Below, piece by piece: positions 12,181 to 24,506 of a DNA stretch of 64,000 nucleotides. This stretch comes from Linyphia triangularis. Its lineage: Eukaryota; Arthropoda; Arachnida; Araneae; Linyphiidae. The notes beneath the pieces were generated by a model. It worked only from the letters and a program-made list of their open reading frames with translations. It had not been told where the DNA came from and did not search any database. Location: positions 92,906,466-92,970,465 of the forward strand of contig OZ021729.1 in NCBI GenBank assembly GCA_963978545.1, given 5' to 3'. Numbering within the stretch: position 1 is the first letter of the stretch; each line of letters begins with the position of its first letter. The position numbers and the translations under genes are program-made.

Positions 12181-12795
12181 ACTTTCAATTACCCATATGT
12201 ATACATAGGGTAATGAAAGTATAGCATTCTGTCAACAACACGTTTTGGAACATCCTGATTTCAAAAAAGTGATTTAGAAAAAATTTGTGTGTGTGTGTGT
12301 TAGCATAACTCCCTAAAAAATTGACCTACGATGTTAAAATTTGGTATGAGGGTTAGTGGTGGCCATGGGACCTACCATTAAGGTTTTCATCAAAATCGCA
12401 CAGGCCATTGAAAAATTCACGTTTTTTAATAATTGCTAAAAAACGGCTTCAACGATTTTGTTCAAAATCGCTGTAGAAATGCCTCTTAAGGTGTTCTAAA
12501 CATCACAACCTCCGAAATTCTCGTAAAAATGTTTTAATGGCGTAAAAAGTTGAAAAAAGAATGCCTTCAACACAGAGTTAGTTCTCTTTCCTTGAGCATA
12601 ACTCATGAACGGTCGTTGTTTCTTCTCCTCACAATTTCGCTTATTATAAAGGATAATATAAGGATTATCCGAAAGTATATCGTCGAATTGGCCATTTATT
12701 CTAAATGAAGGTTGAAAATATGCAAACGGTAAATGACACAAATCCACATCAGTATTATAGTGTAATTGAAGGTTGTGCGATGTTTCACACCCCTA
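12181..12795 (+). repeat. Family B repeat, most complete copy
   Basis: This 615-bp copy defines the family. The left terminus is a 40-nt near-palindrome at 12181-12220 centred on 'atgtatacat'. There follow a (GT)n run at 12283-12300, a conserved 'gcctcttaaggtgttc' block near 12480, and the right terminus 'gtgtaattgaaggttgtg...cacacccctag'. The 'actttcaattac' start and the 'gtaattgaagg' near the end are inverted relative to each other. It encodes nothing recognisable. Partial copies lie at 4740, 7861, 15295, 41945 and 53560. Confidence 0.75.
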
Positions 12796-13499
12796 GTTTT
12801 TAATCGAATCCTAATAATTTGGTTTTATGCATAAAGTAAGACTTTTTTTCGATACATTTTCGCTGTTTATGAGAAAAACAAAAAAAAAAACATTAATCGT
12901 GCAAGCTTAAAATTATATTTAAATATTTAATATCTCCAAAACTACATTGAAATTAAAAAAAAAATTTAAAAAAAGAAATGATGTGATGAGAGTGTTTTAA
13001 TAAAACCTCTGTGCCTGTAAAAGTAATTAGATTTCTATAAACGGACCTTTCTTTTTTTCATTTATTTTAATAAGTAAAAAACTAAAGTCTCATTTTTCCT
13101 TATCAGCAGATTTTCCAAATATTTCTCTACAAAATCTCTTTCAATCGGAAGGGAATTTCTGAAACAGCGTCGCCTGAAATTAATCCTTTTTTAGTATATA
13201 GAGAATATAAATTTTTCATGACAGCAAAAATGTGCAAGTTTCATGCAACTGTAAGTGGGCTGAAGGACGTCTCATTCTGGTTAGAATCCATTTAAGTCCA
13301 CAACCACTGCTGTACTTCATTTTATTATTCTCATTTTTTCACTCATTTTATTGTTCTCAATTTTTAGGTATTTAAAAATATATAAGTTTTTCTAGTCTTT
13401 TCATCCTCCATAATTGCATTTTTCTCCCATTGTTTTCTGAAAAAAAAAAATCCCGCGTTTACTCAAAATAAAACCCCAGTAAACCATAAAAGCAAAGTT
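12796..13499. other. No recognised feature
   Basis: AT-rich sequence with A and T runs. No coding or repeat boundary can be supported. Confidence 0.5.
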
Positions 13500-13995
13500 T
13501 TTTTAATAAAAATCCTCTCTATACATTGCCAATTTTTATATTCATTAACATAGCACCGAGTCTGTTGTCCACGTGTGCTTTTAAATTATTAAAAATATCT
13601 CTATCGAAAAAATAGGCTGCAAACTTCCGTTTCAAAATTTATTTATTAAAATGGATTTATGCATTTAAGTCGAAATGTCTTTTATTTATTTTGAATTTCG
13701 GAAAGATCAATTGATGGGATTAATTCAAAACGATACTAAAAGTAAACGTGCGACCTTTCAGTGACAGCTCCCAAAACTCGATAGAATGCATCGACATCGA
13801 ATCTTCCCTAATAGCACACATCCTCCCAGGGAGGTCCCTGGGAAGTCATTCGTAGTCCCGGGGATGACTGGGGACCTCCCTGGGAGGATGTGTGCTATTA
13901 GGGTGTCTGCCAAGTTTCAACCCGATCAGATGACGGTTAGTTGGTTAATTAGGCTACCGCCCCCAGCAGCCACGCACAAAGGCGGAGTTATTACT
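13500..13995 (-). repeat. Family A repeat, inverted copy with a small foldback inside
   Basis: Family A is an interspersed element of about 600 bp whose ends read 'aaatcctttatat' and 'atataaaggattt', a terminal inverted repeat, so it looks like a MITE. Internal landmarks are 'atgaatataaaaattggcaatgcatat', 'gataaatattttgatttaa' type A/T blocks, and 'aatcggnctgaaacttggcanatagattcgatg' (spoken as pieces). Here it is read from the minus strand and interrupted at 13806-13903 by a foldback. It has no ORF. Confidence 0.65.
13806..13903. mobile_element. 98-bp foldback (hairpin) insertion
   Basis: The segment starts 'ccctaatagcacacatcctc' and ends with the reverse complement of that; the arms match for about 33 bp and then again imperfectly to a short centre. 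It is strikingly GC-rich (CCCAGGGAGGTCCC core) compared with its AT-rich host. It sits inside the conserved 'gaatct-tctgccaag' stretch of the family A copy, so it is an insertion, probably a tiny non-autonomous foldback or MITE. I cannot define a convincing target duplication. Confidence 0.7.
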
Positions 13996-14261
13996 TAATT
14001 AAAAAGAAAGATCTTAGTATGAGAAAAGCATATTTTGATTGAAATAATAATTCTGGATAATCAGTTAAAATGAAATTAATTTCAAAGTATCGTAACTCCT
14101 GCCTTTCCCTAACGGAATAAGCCTAAACATAACGAGACTCCTTTCGAGAAATTTGTTCACACATTTCTTGTTTAAAAGGGCTCATCATTCCAAAGCTATT
14201 TTTGTGTCACCAATTTGGTGAATATTTTGCCCAAATATTAAATCAGCTAAAGTTCTTTTTT

Positions 14262-14680
14262 TAAAATCCTTTATATTCACTTTGTATGGCTGCCGGGAAA
14301 ACAAACCATTTGCGGTCAATATGAAAGTTGACGATTCAATAACAATTTCATTCTATCAAGTTTTTGTGGCTGTCACTAAAAGTTGCTTTTACGGAAAACC
14401 ATCATCCAATCGGGCTGAAATCTCCGATCATTGTTGAAACTCTTTCCTGTAGCCAAAATTATTTTAATCGGAATAAATAAAATATATTTGCCCATGATTG
14501 CAGATTCATTTTTTATAAATAAATTTTGAAAAGTCCGCATAACTATGTGATAGAGATATTTTTAAATATTTAAAATTAAGCGCACGCTTACAACAGAATC
14601 GACGGTATGGTAATGAATATAATGTTTGTTTATACGAGTTATATAATTTATTCTTATCCTATCTATCTCCATCGATCAGA
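14262..14680 (+). repeat. Family A repeat, diverged direct copy
   Basis: It starts 'ttaaaatcctttatatt' and follows the family A order: 'ggctgtcactaaaag', 'cttttacgga', 'atcattgttgaaactctttcctg', 'aatcggaataaataaaa', then 'acagaatcg.cgg...taatgaatata'. The right terminal repeat is not clearly kept. Confidence 0.6.
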
Positions 14681-14723
14681 TAGTTCAGAGTCAATTAAAT
14701 ACGAATTTCTAGAATAGAATTAC

Positions 14724-14902
14724 GCCGACCAAACGGTATAGTGGTTAGCATGCTAGCTTCTAGAACGCGAGGTTGCGGGTTCCGAGTCCCGTGTTGGCAT
14801 GGGTGTTTGTAAATGTATATTGGCTTGTCTAATGACGAATGTTTCGGCGCATTATACCCCTCGTGTTGTTGACGGCGCCAGATAATCTGAATACAACCAA
14901 CT
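14724..14902 (+). mobile_element. tRNA-derived SINE (family S), full-length
   Basis: About 180 bp beginning GCCGACCAAACGG. The first 75 bases are tRNA-like: A box in 'TATAGTGGTTAGCATGC' and B box 'GGTTCCGAGTCC', which has one extra C relative to the GGTTCGANTCC consensus. Then comes a tRNA-unrelated body ('gggtgtttgtaaatgtata...ggcgccagataatctga') and a short 'acaaccaac' tail. A near-perfect target duplication ('tctagaatagaattac' / 'ctagaaatagaattac') flanks it. Transcription would be by RNA polymerase III from the internal promoter; mobility would depend on a LINE. Confidence 0.85.
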
Positions 14903-15294
14903 AGAAATAGAATTACAGCGTCAATTAGTTTATCACCAAGTAGTTTACCAAGTATCAAATATGGTACCAAGTGATTTATTAGAATGAACAATGAAAGAAA
15001 ATTGGAGAGATCTCTTTCAACGAGGAGTGATAAATGCTCGCATACCGCATTTCAACGACCTCATTATGCATAAAAAGGGTTCCCAAAAATGCTTGTTTTC
15101 GAGGCCTTAAAAGTACTTGAAATTGTTTAGAAGGTCCTTAAAAATGCTTAGAGTTCCCTAAAAGTCCTTAATTTGTGTGTGCCCGACGGCAATATTTAGA
15201 AACAATTCAACACTTATTCCCTCCTCCGGAATTGCCACACGTTAACTTCTACGTCATTGGGGAGCAGTATAAAAGAGAAAATTGTCTTAAAGGC

Positions 15295-15625
15295 ATTCGT
15301 TTTGCAACTTTTTACCCCCGCATTTTTACGAGAACGATTTCGGAGGTGGGGGGTGTTTAAAACACCTTAAGAGGCATTACCACAGCGATTTTGAACAAAA
15401 TCGTTAAAGCCGTTTTTTAGTAATTACTGAAAAACATGATTTTTTCAATGACAGCTACCTTATGCACGTGCGCGATTTTGACGAAAACTTTAATGTTAGG
15501 TCTTTGGGCCATCATCAACCTGAACACCAAATTTGAACATCGTAAGTCAATTTGTTCGGGAGTTATGCTGACCACGTGCACACAGACAGACATTTTTTCT
15601 AGATTACTTTTTTGAGATGTTACAT
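15295..15625 (-). repeat. Family B repeat, inverted partial copy
   Basis: Read on the minus strand it carries the family B middle: 'gttatgctgaccacgtg'-type sequence, 'gttcaaatttggtg', 'aacgattttgttcaaaatcg' and 'gcctcttaaggtgttt'. The terminal hairpin and the right end are absent or too diverged to place. Confidence 0.65.
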
Positions 15626-16232
15626 TATCTTAAAATTGGTCCGTTGATGAAACTTGGCAAAAATATTCCATTGGTCATGAAAATGAATAATCAGAAGAGA
15701 CCATAAAAATTTCTAGCAAAGAAGGGGGGGATAGCTTTTTTTTCCATTCGATACAGCATAAAAAATACATGAGAAATGTCCAGATTGCTCCAAAATTAAT
15801 TTTTCACTTATAAAACCCCCTGATTCCCCCTCCCCAAAAAACACCCTTCTTTGCTAGACACTTTATGGGCTAGTTTAATTATTCACTTGCATGACAAAAC
15901 GTTAAGTTTCCTCTACGGAACAATTTTTAATTTTCTATTTTACCTGTACTGCTTGTGACCAAAAAACTATCTACATATCTGATCTTTTTCAGAATCGAAA
16001 CAGTGTTTTTCTTTCAATAAGAAAATAATCTTCAATCAGCCCTAATATTTACGTGAATACAATCTCTACCACAAAATTGTCAGAACCTGGGTCTAAAAAT
16101 GCACATTTTGTCTTCTACCGTTGAACAAAAAGTAGAATAAAAATCTTCCTCGTATCCGCTCTTACCGAATTACAACTCTAGGACTTGAACGACACACAAC
16201 GAAAACAGAGTAGTGCAAGTTTTATTTTTGCA
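15626..16232. other. No recognised feature
   Basis: No gene or bounded repeat seen. Confidence 0.5.
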
Positions 16233-16945
16233 TAGGGGGTCCGGTACCGAAAATAAAAAAAACTTTATGTACATTTTTATACCAAAAATTTATCTTAAGT
16301 ATAAGATACTATTTATAAATCTTTGAGATAATGTTTTTTTAAATATTGTGTTTAGTTATTTTTAAAAAATTTAAAAACCAAGGAAAATCCATAATAATTG
16401 ATGTTTGCGTATTTTGATATAAGTCAAGAAAAAATATTTTTTTTTTTCAAAGTGAAAGCTTTCTGTAATATATAATTTTATAAAGAAAATTTTGTCTTCA
16501 CAGAATTTTGATAGGGGATTTAAAAAATCTTTCAAAAATTCTCAAAGTTAAAATATTGAAATTTTTGCTTTTTTTTTTATGTAATTCTTTACGCTAAATG
16601 TTATATTTTAAAACAGAATAAAAAAAATAAAATTCTGCGAAGACAAAATGTTTAAAACTATATAAATTAAACGCTCCAAAAATTTGAATAGCCAATTGTT
16701 AATAGTTCTGGAAATATATCGATTTGAATATGCAACATCTGTGAAAAACACTAGTGCTCGAAAAACGCACTTTAAGCAGACGCTTCAAGGTGTTACGCCC
16801 ATTAGTGATGTTTAAATCACAGGTAATTTTGTGGCGTTCTAATCACCGGAGGAATAGGATTAAAACATCATTCTCTTCAGGAATGTACGAAGTAATTTTT
16901 TAAAAAATTGGGATTTTTGACGAAATTTCGGTACTGGACCCCCTT
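16233..16945. mobile_element. Unclassified terminal-inverted-repeat element
   Basis: The left end 'GGGGGTCCGGTACCGAAA' (from 16235) is mirrored by 'TTTCGGTACTGGACCCCC' ending at 16943: 17 of 18 bases match. The interior is about 670 bp of AT-rich sequence without an ORF. This is the form of a MITE or deleted DNA transposon. The flanks do not give an unambiguous target duplication, so I do not assign a superfamily. Confidence 0.6.
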
Positions 16946-17557
16946 AACCTTGGTTAGGCGCGAGACCTTTTATCTCGCGAAAAGTCGCGTGGGGGACAAA
17001 AGTTCCCCAAATTTAAATTTTCGTGCATACCATTAAATTCGTGACCAAGTATCAAAGTAAGTGGGTATTTTAATAAAAAAGATAACATTATTGAACAGAA
17101 TAAAGTAAAAATAAAAAGTATTTTTAAAAAATTTGGAAAAAACTGTAAGAAGGTTGTATCAATCTGTCATCTAATGATAAATTGATAATGGGGGACATTT
17201 GTTAACCGAGCGACTAACCAAGGGTTAAACCCTTTCATGTTTGAATTGTGGCCCGTGTTTCACGAAAAGTCGAGAAAGAAAAAAGTTTGTTTAGGAATCG
17301 GTGTCCAGAAATACGGCGGAAGTTCAAAAGAGTTCATGTTTTCTTCGGTCAGTTTATTTTCTGCTACGGAAAACATTCATCACTCGCATAAAAAGAAACG
17401 AAATTGGTCTGTTTCAGTTGAACAGAAATCGCCGACTGATCCGGATTTTCTTCTATTCGAGATAAAAATGTGGAGGAGTAGATTCTCCGTTTCCAGCGCA
17501 ATATTTCGCTCCATCTGAGTAGTATGGTTCGCAATATTTCCCTCCATCCGACTTATT

Positions 17558-17801
17558 AACACGTTCGCTGCCGAACTCGCGCCACCGCGGAAGTTGTTCA
17601 CCAGTAGCCTGGTTAGACTGCACCTGATTGCCGTTCTTTGCTGGAATTACCTGAAATTGTGTTTTAAAAACACCCAGCTAACCTTATGGAGATGTGTCAG
17701 ATGTTACTTCAGTCATTTCCAACATCAACGGAAACTCCGATCAAGTGCAGTCTGATCAGGCCCACATCACGCGATATCGCGTAATTGTCAATTAACGTGT
17801 T
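17558..17801. mobile_element. Small inverted-repeat element, family D
   Basis: The ends are AACACGTT and its reverse complement. The interior is shared with elements at 43745-43935 and 46805-46957 ('ctggaattacctgaaa', 'ccaacat', 'actccgatc...gtgcagtctgatca'). The core is also partly self-complementary ('gactgcacctgat' near 17612 against 'atcaagtgcagtc' near 17740). No ORF. Likely a MITE. Confidence 0.55.
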
Positions 17802-18577
17802 GCCATTAACGTCTCATAATTTTGAGTGTCTAGAAGAATACGAGATCTTCTAGTGTAAGCCCACCACACAGGCGACAGATTTCGGTGCACACAATCATGA
17901 GCTCTTTCCACATCTGAAGAGGTGAACTGAATGATGGAAAGGAACGGTTAAAACAATCTTGTGCATATAACCAGCTGCTTCGATAGCAATGCAAGTAATA
18001 AAACGAGGGTAGATGATGGACAATCACTGTTCACTTCTATAGAAACCTTCTAAAGTGCTAGAGTAGATATTTCTGTGCACATTATTACTAATTAAAATAT
18101 ACAATTGACAGTTCTACAACCCAAGAACTCGGGTCCATCTGGCTTTATTTTCCCGGCCTCGATACGAGCGAAGGTTGGAGAGAAACCTTTCTCGTTTACA
18201 AAGGAAGTACACCAGCATCTGGACGAAACATGTTGCCCCAGACATTAATTTTACCGCCCAGTTACGTTCTCGCCCAATGAAAATGTCAAATAAGAGAAAG
18301 TTACCACATCTCCTGTGCGAGGATTTTGGAAGTTCAATGCTGGCCAAGCTTGTTGAATGACAAATATAACGTTTTAAAAAATAGTGTTTTAGTTTGACAT
18401 TAGTTAAAAAAAAGTTTTATTTGGAACTATAATTTGAAATGCTATTTTATAATTTTTTCAACAAAATTATGTTTGTGCGATGTTTCGGGATATTCTCCCC
18501 ACCATAAAACAATTTTGGCTTCAGTTATTTCACGGTGTAGGTAATAATCATTCAATTCGAGTCCTTAGCTAGTTCAT
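17802..18577. other. No recognised gene
   Basis: Less AT-rich than average around 18115-18350 and open in two opposing frames there, but the translations are low in recognisable motifs and neither is convincing as a gene. Confidence 0.4.
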
Positions 18578-18585
18578 TGTAAGAC

Positions 18586-19382
18586 CAGGGCCTGATTTAC
18601 CATTAGGCCTACTAGGCCCGGGCCTCCCCAAAATTTGAAAGTTTTCTGAAAATTTTAAATATAATGGTCTTTTTATGGGAAGTACTGAACAAAAATAATA
18701 AAAAATTTTTAGTTACACATCTGCAAATTCCATATTTTTTATAGTCATAGAGAGTTAAGTTAGATAGATTAACCTAATAAAACCTAATTAAGCAAATCTT
18801 TCCGGTTCAGCCAATCATATACAACTTCTTCATATGTACACGGAGACAAAGGCTTTACGCCGATGTTCTCCTTCTCTCGCCTCTTGTAAAGAGATGTCCA
18901 CCAACCAACCATATACAACTTCTTATATTATGAATTGAAAGAGTCTTTGTGATTGGCTCTTCCGTGGACTTTTTTGAACTTTTTTGGCTTTCCTTTTTGG
19001 TGAGATCGTGGAAACAGTGGAAAGGTTAGTTTGTATTATTTACAATTATTGTTATAAATTTAAGTAATCTTTATTATTATATAATTTGTGGACCCTGTGG
19101 TAAAATGTAAGTTTAAAATGCAGGAAAGCGTGCTTTAAAATCAGTGTTCAGGGGGGGGGGGGGGTCTTGATTAATTCAAAAGTTTTGAGGAAATCAAGAT
19201 CATACTAATTATAACAAAAAAATCGTGTGAAAGTAAATTATGTGTTTCAATTGTAAAAAGTTAGTCTTCACGAATGTAGTTTGATCTGGTAACGTTGTGA
19301 CGTAAGGAAATAAATATTTGCTATTGGGGGCCCGTCTCTGAATGTTGGGCCTACAGTAAAAAAAATTCTAAATCGGGCCCTG
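18586..19382. mobile_element. Internally deleted hAT transposon
   Basis: It begins CAGGGCCTGATTTACC and ends AAATCGGGCCCTG, hAT-type termini. It is flanked by an 8-bp target duplication with one mismatch: TGTAAGAC (18578-18585) and TGTATGAC (19383-19390). At 797 bp with no transposase ORF it is non-autonomous. A run of 14 G lies at 19151-19164. A sequence of type 'ccaatcatatacaacttctt' occurs twice inside (about 18820 and 18905). Confidence 0.85.
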
Positions 19383-19390
19383 TGTATGAC

Positions 19391-21635
19391 GTCATGTTGG
19401 AAGCTCCCTTCACTCTCATTGTAGCCCGCTCATGTCGCTCACCGCTTAAGCAGTTGATTATCGATGGGTACTACCCGATCACTGAAATCCTTCTCATTCT
19501 GCATAGGATAAGCTTCGGATTCCACAGACACTAAGTGTACCCTTTCAGTCCATTATAACACCAATATTTACGGGAGAAAAACGATGAGTTGGCTAATTAT
19601 ATGAACCAACAGGTGGCTTATTGTACCTATGGACAATCAACTTATGTCCTTTTTCAATGAATGCCAAACAAAACGCTCTCGTAATAGATCTCGCAAATCT
19701 CGTGAGAAATATTGAAATATTTCGTCACTCTTTAGGAACCATGAGGACGTGATCCGTTACAGATCACCCGTGTCGAAGGGTACGTTTTTCCAATCAAATT
19801 CCCATGAAACAGAAATTTATAATAAACACCACTGAAAGAAGAATTTAATTTAAATAAAAATAACCGGCTAAGGGCCGTTTATCCTAAGCCATTACAAAGT
19901 TTCTTTATTTTGAACAGCATCAGCATACATCTCTATTTACACACGATGCCTGTCCTGCGAAGGCCCAAACATGAAGTGGGTCTTTTGACCAATTGAAAGC
20001 AATACTCTTGGGCTTAAAAAGACTTTGAATTGGGAACAGCGATGCGAAGAAGTCATACAAGATAATTAAATGACACCCCTGGTCACCTCCTCACACTTAA
20101 CGAGGCACCATTTGGAATGGTAAAATAATCCAAATGAAAGATAAACATTTCAATTCTTGTTGAGAACAAGTAGTTTCACGCCCCTCTGCACACCTCAACG
20201 ACAAAAAGATCGCGTCCGATCGCGAGTTCCCCCCCCCCCCTTTTTTTTTTTAATTGTTTGTTCAACAAAGTAGTTCGTTCCGTTTGAGGATCAGCGAAAT
20301 GTTCATTCACTTAAATTCCGAAACAAAAAACACCTTAAATAGCTTACAAAAACAAAATCTAACGAAATGCTAAAAGCATCGTGTTTTAATTACTTGATCA
20401 TTGAACTCGTGTAAGAATTGATTTGAAGTGGAAACCTCACATAAATGGATTACACAAATTCAAAATTTAAATCGCATATTGCAATTTAGAATGACATTTG
20501 CATGTTTGCGCAAGTGTCACGATCTCACATTGAGCGACCGTCATTAGTTAAAAGGCCCTAAATCTTTAAAAAAAAAAAAAAAAATTTTGCATATTATGAA
20601 ACTTTCCGATTACTCCTTAGAAAATAACCTTATTATCTTATTGAATAGAACAAGTTTCTAGGTTGTACAAACAGACAAATATAAAAATGACGACAGGCAC
20701 AAGGCCCATAAGCTTGGTCCAATTGAATATTTCTTCCCCCCCCCCCCCCCCGGTCGGTACAATTTTCAAGGTAGATTGTTTTACTTATGTTCCACCAATT
20801 CAAAATGGAATTTAAATAGTTTGTATGCATAATTCAGTTCCTTGTATAAACCCTTGAAATCTTCCTGTTCGATAAATTTAAAAGGCTGATTAAAATCATA
20901 TCTTTCTTCCTAAGTATACATATTAAGTTTACTCAATCTAGCACCACAATTCAATGACGAGTTTCCCTGTATCATTTTTGTCGCTGAACCTTTTCCAACA
21001 AATCAATATATGTACTATAATTAAAAAATATATATAATTTCAAATGGACATAGACAATTTAATTTATTTTTTTTTGGGGGGGGGGGGTTCAGATAAGTTT
21101 CCCCCACTGCAAAGAAGGAACGCCACGGTCCATACCAAGAATTTTCATCTTTGTAATTTCACAAAATGGCAATCATTTTTTTATCCATTATGTGTTAAGG
21201 AATATTCCATAGGTTCCACTAAAAAGATAATATTTTAATCAGCTCAGTTGTAACTAAATTAACTTACGAATAAATTCGGGTAAGAAATAGTTTTGTTCTG
21301 GGAATAAAACTTTCCAAAATATAGTCTGTTAAATAAAAACCAATGCGCCGTCAATTGTTATACACGGTTAAAGGAGTTCTAATAACAAAAGCATTTTTAT
21401 AATCAGGTAAGAGGCAAATTTTATTAAAATGTCATTTAACCAGAACTGAATTCGCTCCTTGATAAGTCGTCCATAGTCCATCTTAAGATGATCTTTAGGG
21501 TTGATGCATTCATCGGAATGTGCTTATCTTTCTCGGTAACACAAATATTGAGATAATAACACTCGCTCAATAGAAATTAGTATATCAATCAAATCTATCG
21601 AAACACTCTAATCGTAGAATTAGATGCTATTTTTA
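19391..21635. other. No recognised gene; three poly(C)/poly(G) tracts
   Basis: No coding region or bounded repeat is supported. C12 at 20229-20240 (followed by T10), C16 at 20736-20751 and G12 at 21076-21087 (preceded by T9) are unusual in such AT-rich DNA. Confidence 0.5.
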
Positions 21636-21845
21636 AATCCTTTATATTAACTTCTATTTTGTGTGTGTATGAGTGGGTGGGCTGTGTAAATCGATGGCGG
21701 GCATATATGCGAAGACCTAATTACCCCCCTTGCCGTAATACAATCGGTCTGAAACTTTGCAAATAGATTCGATGTCGATGACAATACATTCTCTCAAATG
21801 TTGGTGGCTGTCACTAAATGGTCGCTTCTACAGAATACTAATAAA

Positions 21846-22692
21846 CAGGCCCGTGCTGGGTACCTTGAAAGGGCGGTGGACAAAAAGTGATGATAATAAA
21901 TAATCGTTTGCCATTATACAATCATATTTTAGTCTCGAAAGGTAAAACATTTTTAAATAATAATGGCTTCCTGTTTAATGACCCTATCTGTTTAACTTTG
22001 GATCTGGATTAATTATACCTTTTCCCATTCCCATCTGCTTGTAGAAGAAAAATCTATTATACTAATAAAAACACTTAACAAAAAATTGTTTATGAACTTA
22101 TTAGGAACCTTAGGAATAAATTTTTTATCAGGACTCTAATGATTTTTTACAAACAATAATCTATATAATAAAAAAAAACTTGTCAGAGTTTTAAGTCATT
22201 GATTAATAAAACGAATGGTCGTTACTTTTTTAGCATAATTACACCACATTTCCAATTGGAATAGAGTACACATTTGAGCACTTAAACGTTAAAACAAACG
22301 TAAGGAGGTACAAAAAAATTATTCGTCAATTTTCGCATTTTCTAAAACTATGAACATTTTTGGATTCACTAGGGTTTACATTTTTATTTAAGCCTACACT
22401 AGAAGTATTTTCATTTATTTTTTAAATATTGTTTATTATGCGTTAAATACACCTCTAAACCTTTTTTTTTTTTTTTATTCAAAAAAAGAATATTTTCTTA
22501 ATAATAACGGAATAATTTATCCTTAAACCTTGAAAATCTAATAACTAAATATACTCTTAAACATTTCAACCCAAGTATTTATGCATAAAACACCTGGAAA
22601 AAATTTAGGCTAAAAAGTTTAAGTGGTCTTTGGAAAAAAGTACATGTACTTAAAGAAATTATAAAAATTATAAATAGTATTTTTAAGTGTAT

Positions 22693-22728
<36 letters not shown>

Positions 22729-24486
22729 TCCAGAATTAGAAAAAAAAAAAAAGTTTATTCATTGTCATAATGAACACTAAACATAATGTCGCCATTGTCT
22801 AGAATTTTTTAGTTAAAAAATGAACAGTCTCCTCATTACTGAACCCCGATTCCCAGAGTTTGTTAATCACGAAATCAGGTTCGATGGAATTTAAAATATC
22901 TCTCAGTTACACATTTACTCAGATCAACATTATGACAAACGCTTCGAGAGTTTGTCATGGAAGCCTACTTTTTTTATGACTTTTAATTTGGGGAAAGCTC
23001 TTTCACAGCTTACCTGTGTCAGTGGAATAGTGAGTAAATACTTGTAAATTTTATGGAGTTTGTAAATTTTATCAGTATACTGAAGACTATACATGTTGTA
23101 CTAAAAAATCACTCCAAATGCACATTTGATACATGTACAACATTGGCATTACATGAAGTAAACACTATAGCTTCTTCGTCCAAATTTTCTTCAAGGTGTT
23201 GGTCACACTGGTCATATTCAGTCACTTTAAAGGTCTTGTAATCTTCATCCATAAATTTCCGACAGATGCTAAATCTTTCGCAGCGCATTTGTTGAAAGTT
23301 CGTCAGGTTCATTTTGAATAAATCTTTTTGGATCGAACAAAGCTATGTTCAGGTACAGATTTTTGTGTTTCACAAAACTATTTATTATTCTTTGTATGAC
23401 TGTATTCACAATACCATTGAATGCATGAACTATAAATTCATCTTCAGGTGAAGATTGAACTTTTTTGTCGCCAAGCACTTCCATTGCCATCTTCTTGACT
23501 TCCCTTTGTCGTTTTCTTTTAAAATCAGCTTTAATAGTCAACTCTTTCAGGTATTCTCAGTCTGAAGAATGTTCAATCTTTACTGTAAACTTCAATACCT
23601 GCACTCAAAGTTTCATTAAATTTGTTTCGAACAGTTTTGAGTCTTGAAACAGCTGACTCGACCAACCACCATGGCAGAGCGTAGTTCAGGTATTTTCTTT
23701 TTCTTTTTTCAAATAGTCAGGAGTAGTGTTGTAATCTTGAAAATTTGAAGAAGAAAAATCGTAGCCGTCATTATCATTTCAAAACTAAACAATTTCTGGA
23801 TAAGAGATGCAGTAACGTTTTTGACTTTGGCATTAAAATCCATGGATGAATACATCTTAAATAAATCCACGGTTAGCTTAAGAAAGCATATTTAGCTGGT
23901 TAAAAGTAGGCATTTTCTGACTGATGTCCAGTCTTTCAAAATGCATTGCTTCGACTGCATCAACGAGTATCTCCAATAGAGCTGGACTTTCTTCTGTATA
24001 TTTTATGCTTCCTTTACGAAAACTTCTTTCCTCAGGCTGAAAAAGGATGTAGTGATAGGCCACGAGAGTACTAAATTTAATACACGATACGTGAATCCTA
24101 TGATGTTTCTACTTCCTGTGATGTTTCTGGATTTATGTCTGATACTTTGGCAGTTGTTGAGTCCACTCATATTTGAAGCACCATCAAAGGCCATGTAATC
24201 TTTGAACGGCCTCTTTTTTTTTCAGAGTATTACTTAATAAAGTTAATAGCCGTAGTTGATGTGACACACTTTAAAACAGTTTTTCAAATACCTTATGATC
24301 TCCCACATCAAACGCCCACTGATCATTGCCAGAAATGTCAATTGTTGTGTCCATCAATATTGAAAACTCTTTTTTTCCACACTTGCTGATTTTCTTTTCG
24401 TAAGAAAATAAAAAGGGTATTTTCTTTCGTTGGCGTAAGGGGAAGGCGGAAGGGCGACACTGTCCCTCCTGGTCACCACTGGCCTG
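21846..24486 (-). mobile_element. Full-length fossil hAT transposon, 2.6 kb
   Basis: The termini CAGGCCCGTG (left) and, on the other strand, CAGGCCAGTG (right) form a short inverted repeat. They are flanked by a perfect 8-bp target duplication CTAATAAA at 21838-21845 and 24487-24494. This length and duplication are diagnostic of hAT. It encodes a broken transposase on the minus strand. A run of about 30 A at 22699-22728 marks AT-rich 3' non-coding sequence. It lies within a family A repeat. Confidence 0.9.
22880..24400 (-). pseudogene. hAT transposase (ZMYM1/DUF4371-like), many frameshifts
   Basis: Reading leftward on the minus strand and across several frames, conserved hAT blocks appear in the expected order. 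'DTTIDISGNDQ' lies at about 24320-24357 (first catalytic region). 'AFDGASNMSGLNN' lies at about 24150-24194 (the D-G-A-S-N-M-S-G second catalytic region). Middle segments follow at 23878-24063, 23269-23541 and 23109-23312. 'SCERAFPKLKVIK' at about 22970-23015 is the C-terminal dimerisation motif that includes the catalytic Glu. At least four frame changes and several stops break it, so no protein can be made. The style of the motifs resembles the animal ZMYM1-like branch of hAT; this is from family knowledge, not a search. Confidence 0.85.
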
Positions 24487-24506
24487 CTAATAAACAAACT
24501 TGCCGG

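Noticed and set aside
14724..14800. A real tRNA gene in the GCCGACC...GGTTCCGAGTCC segment
   Set aside because: It is repeated nine times with a constant non-tRNA body and target duplications, the anticodon stem does not pair well, and there is no acceptor 3' half or terminator. It is a SINE head.
17237..18360. Several 60-93 codon ORFs on both strands
   Set aside because: They overlap in opposing frames, begin and end at random relative to each other, and show no motif.
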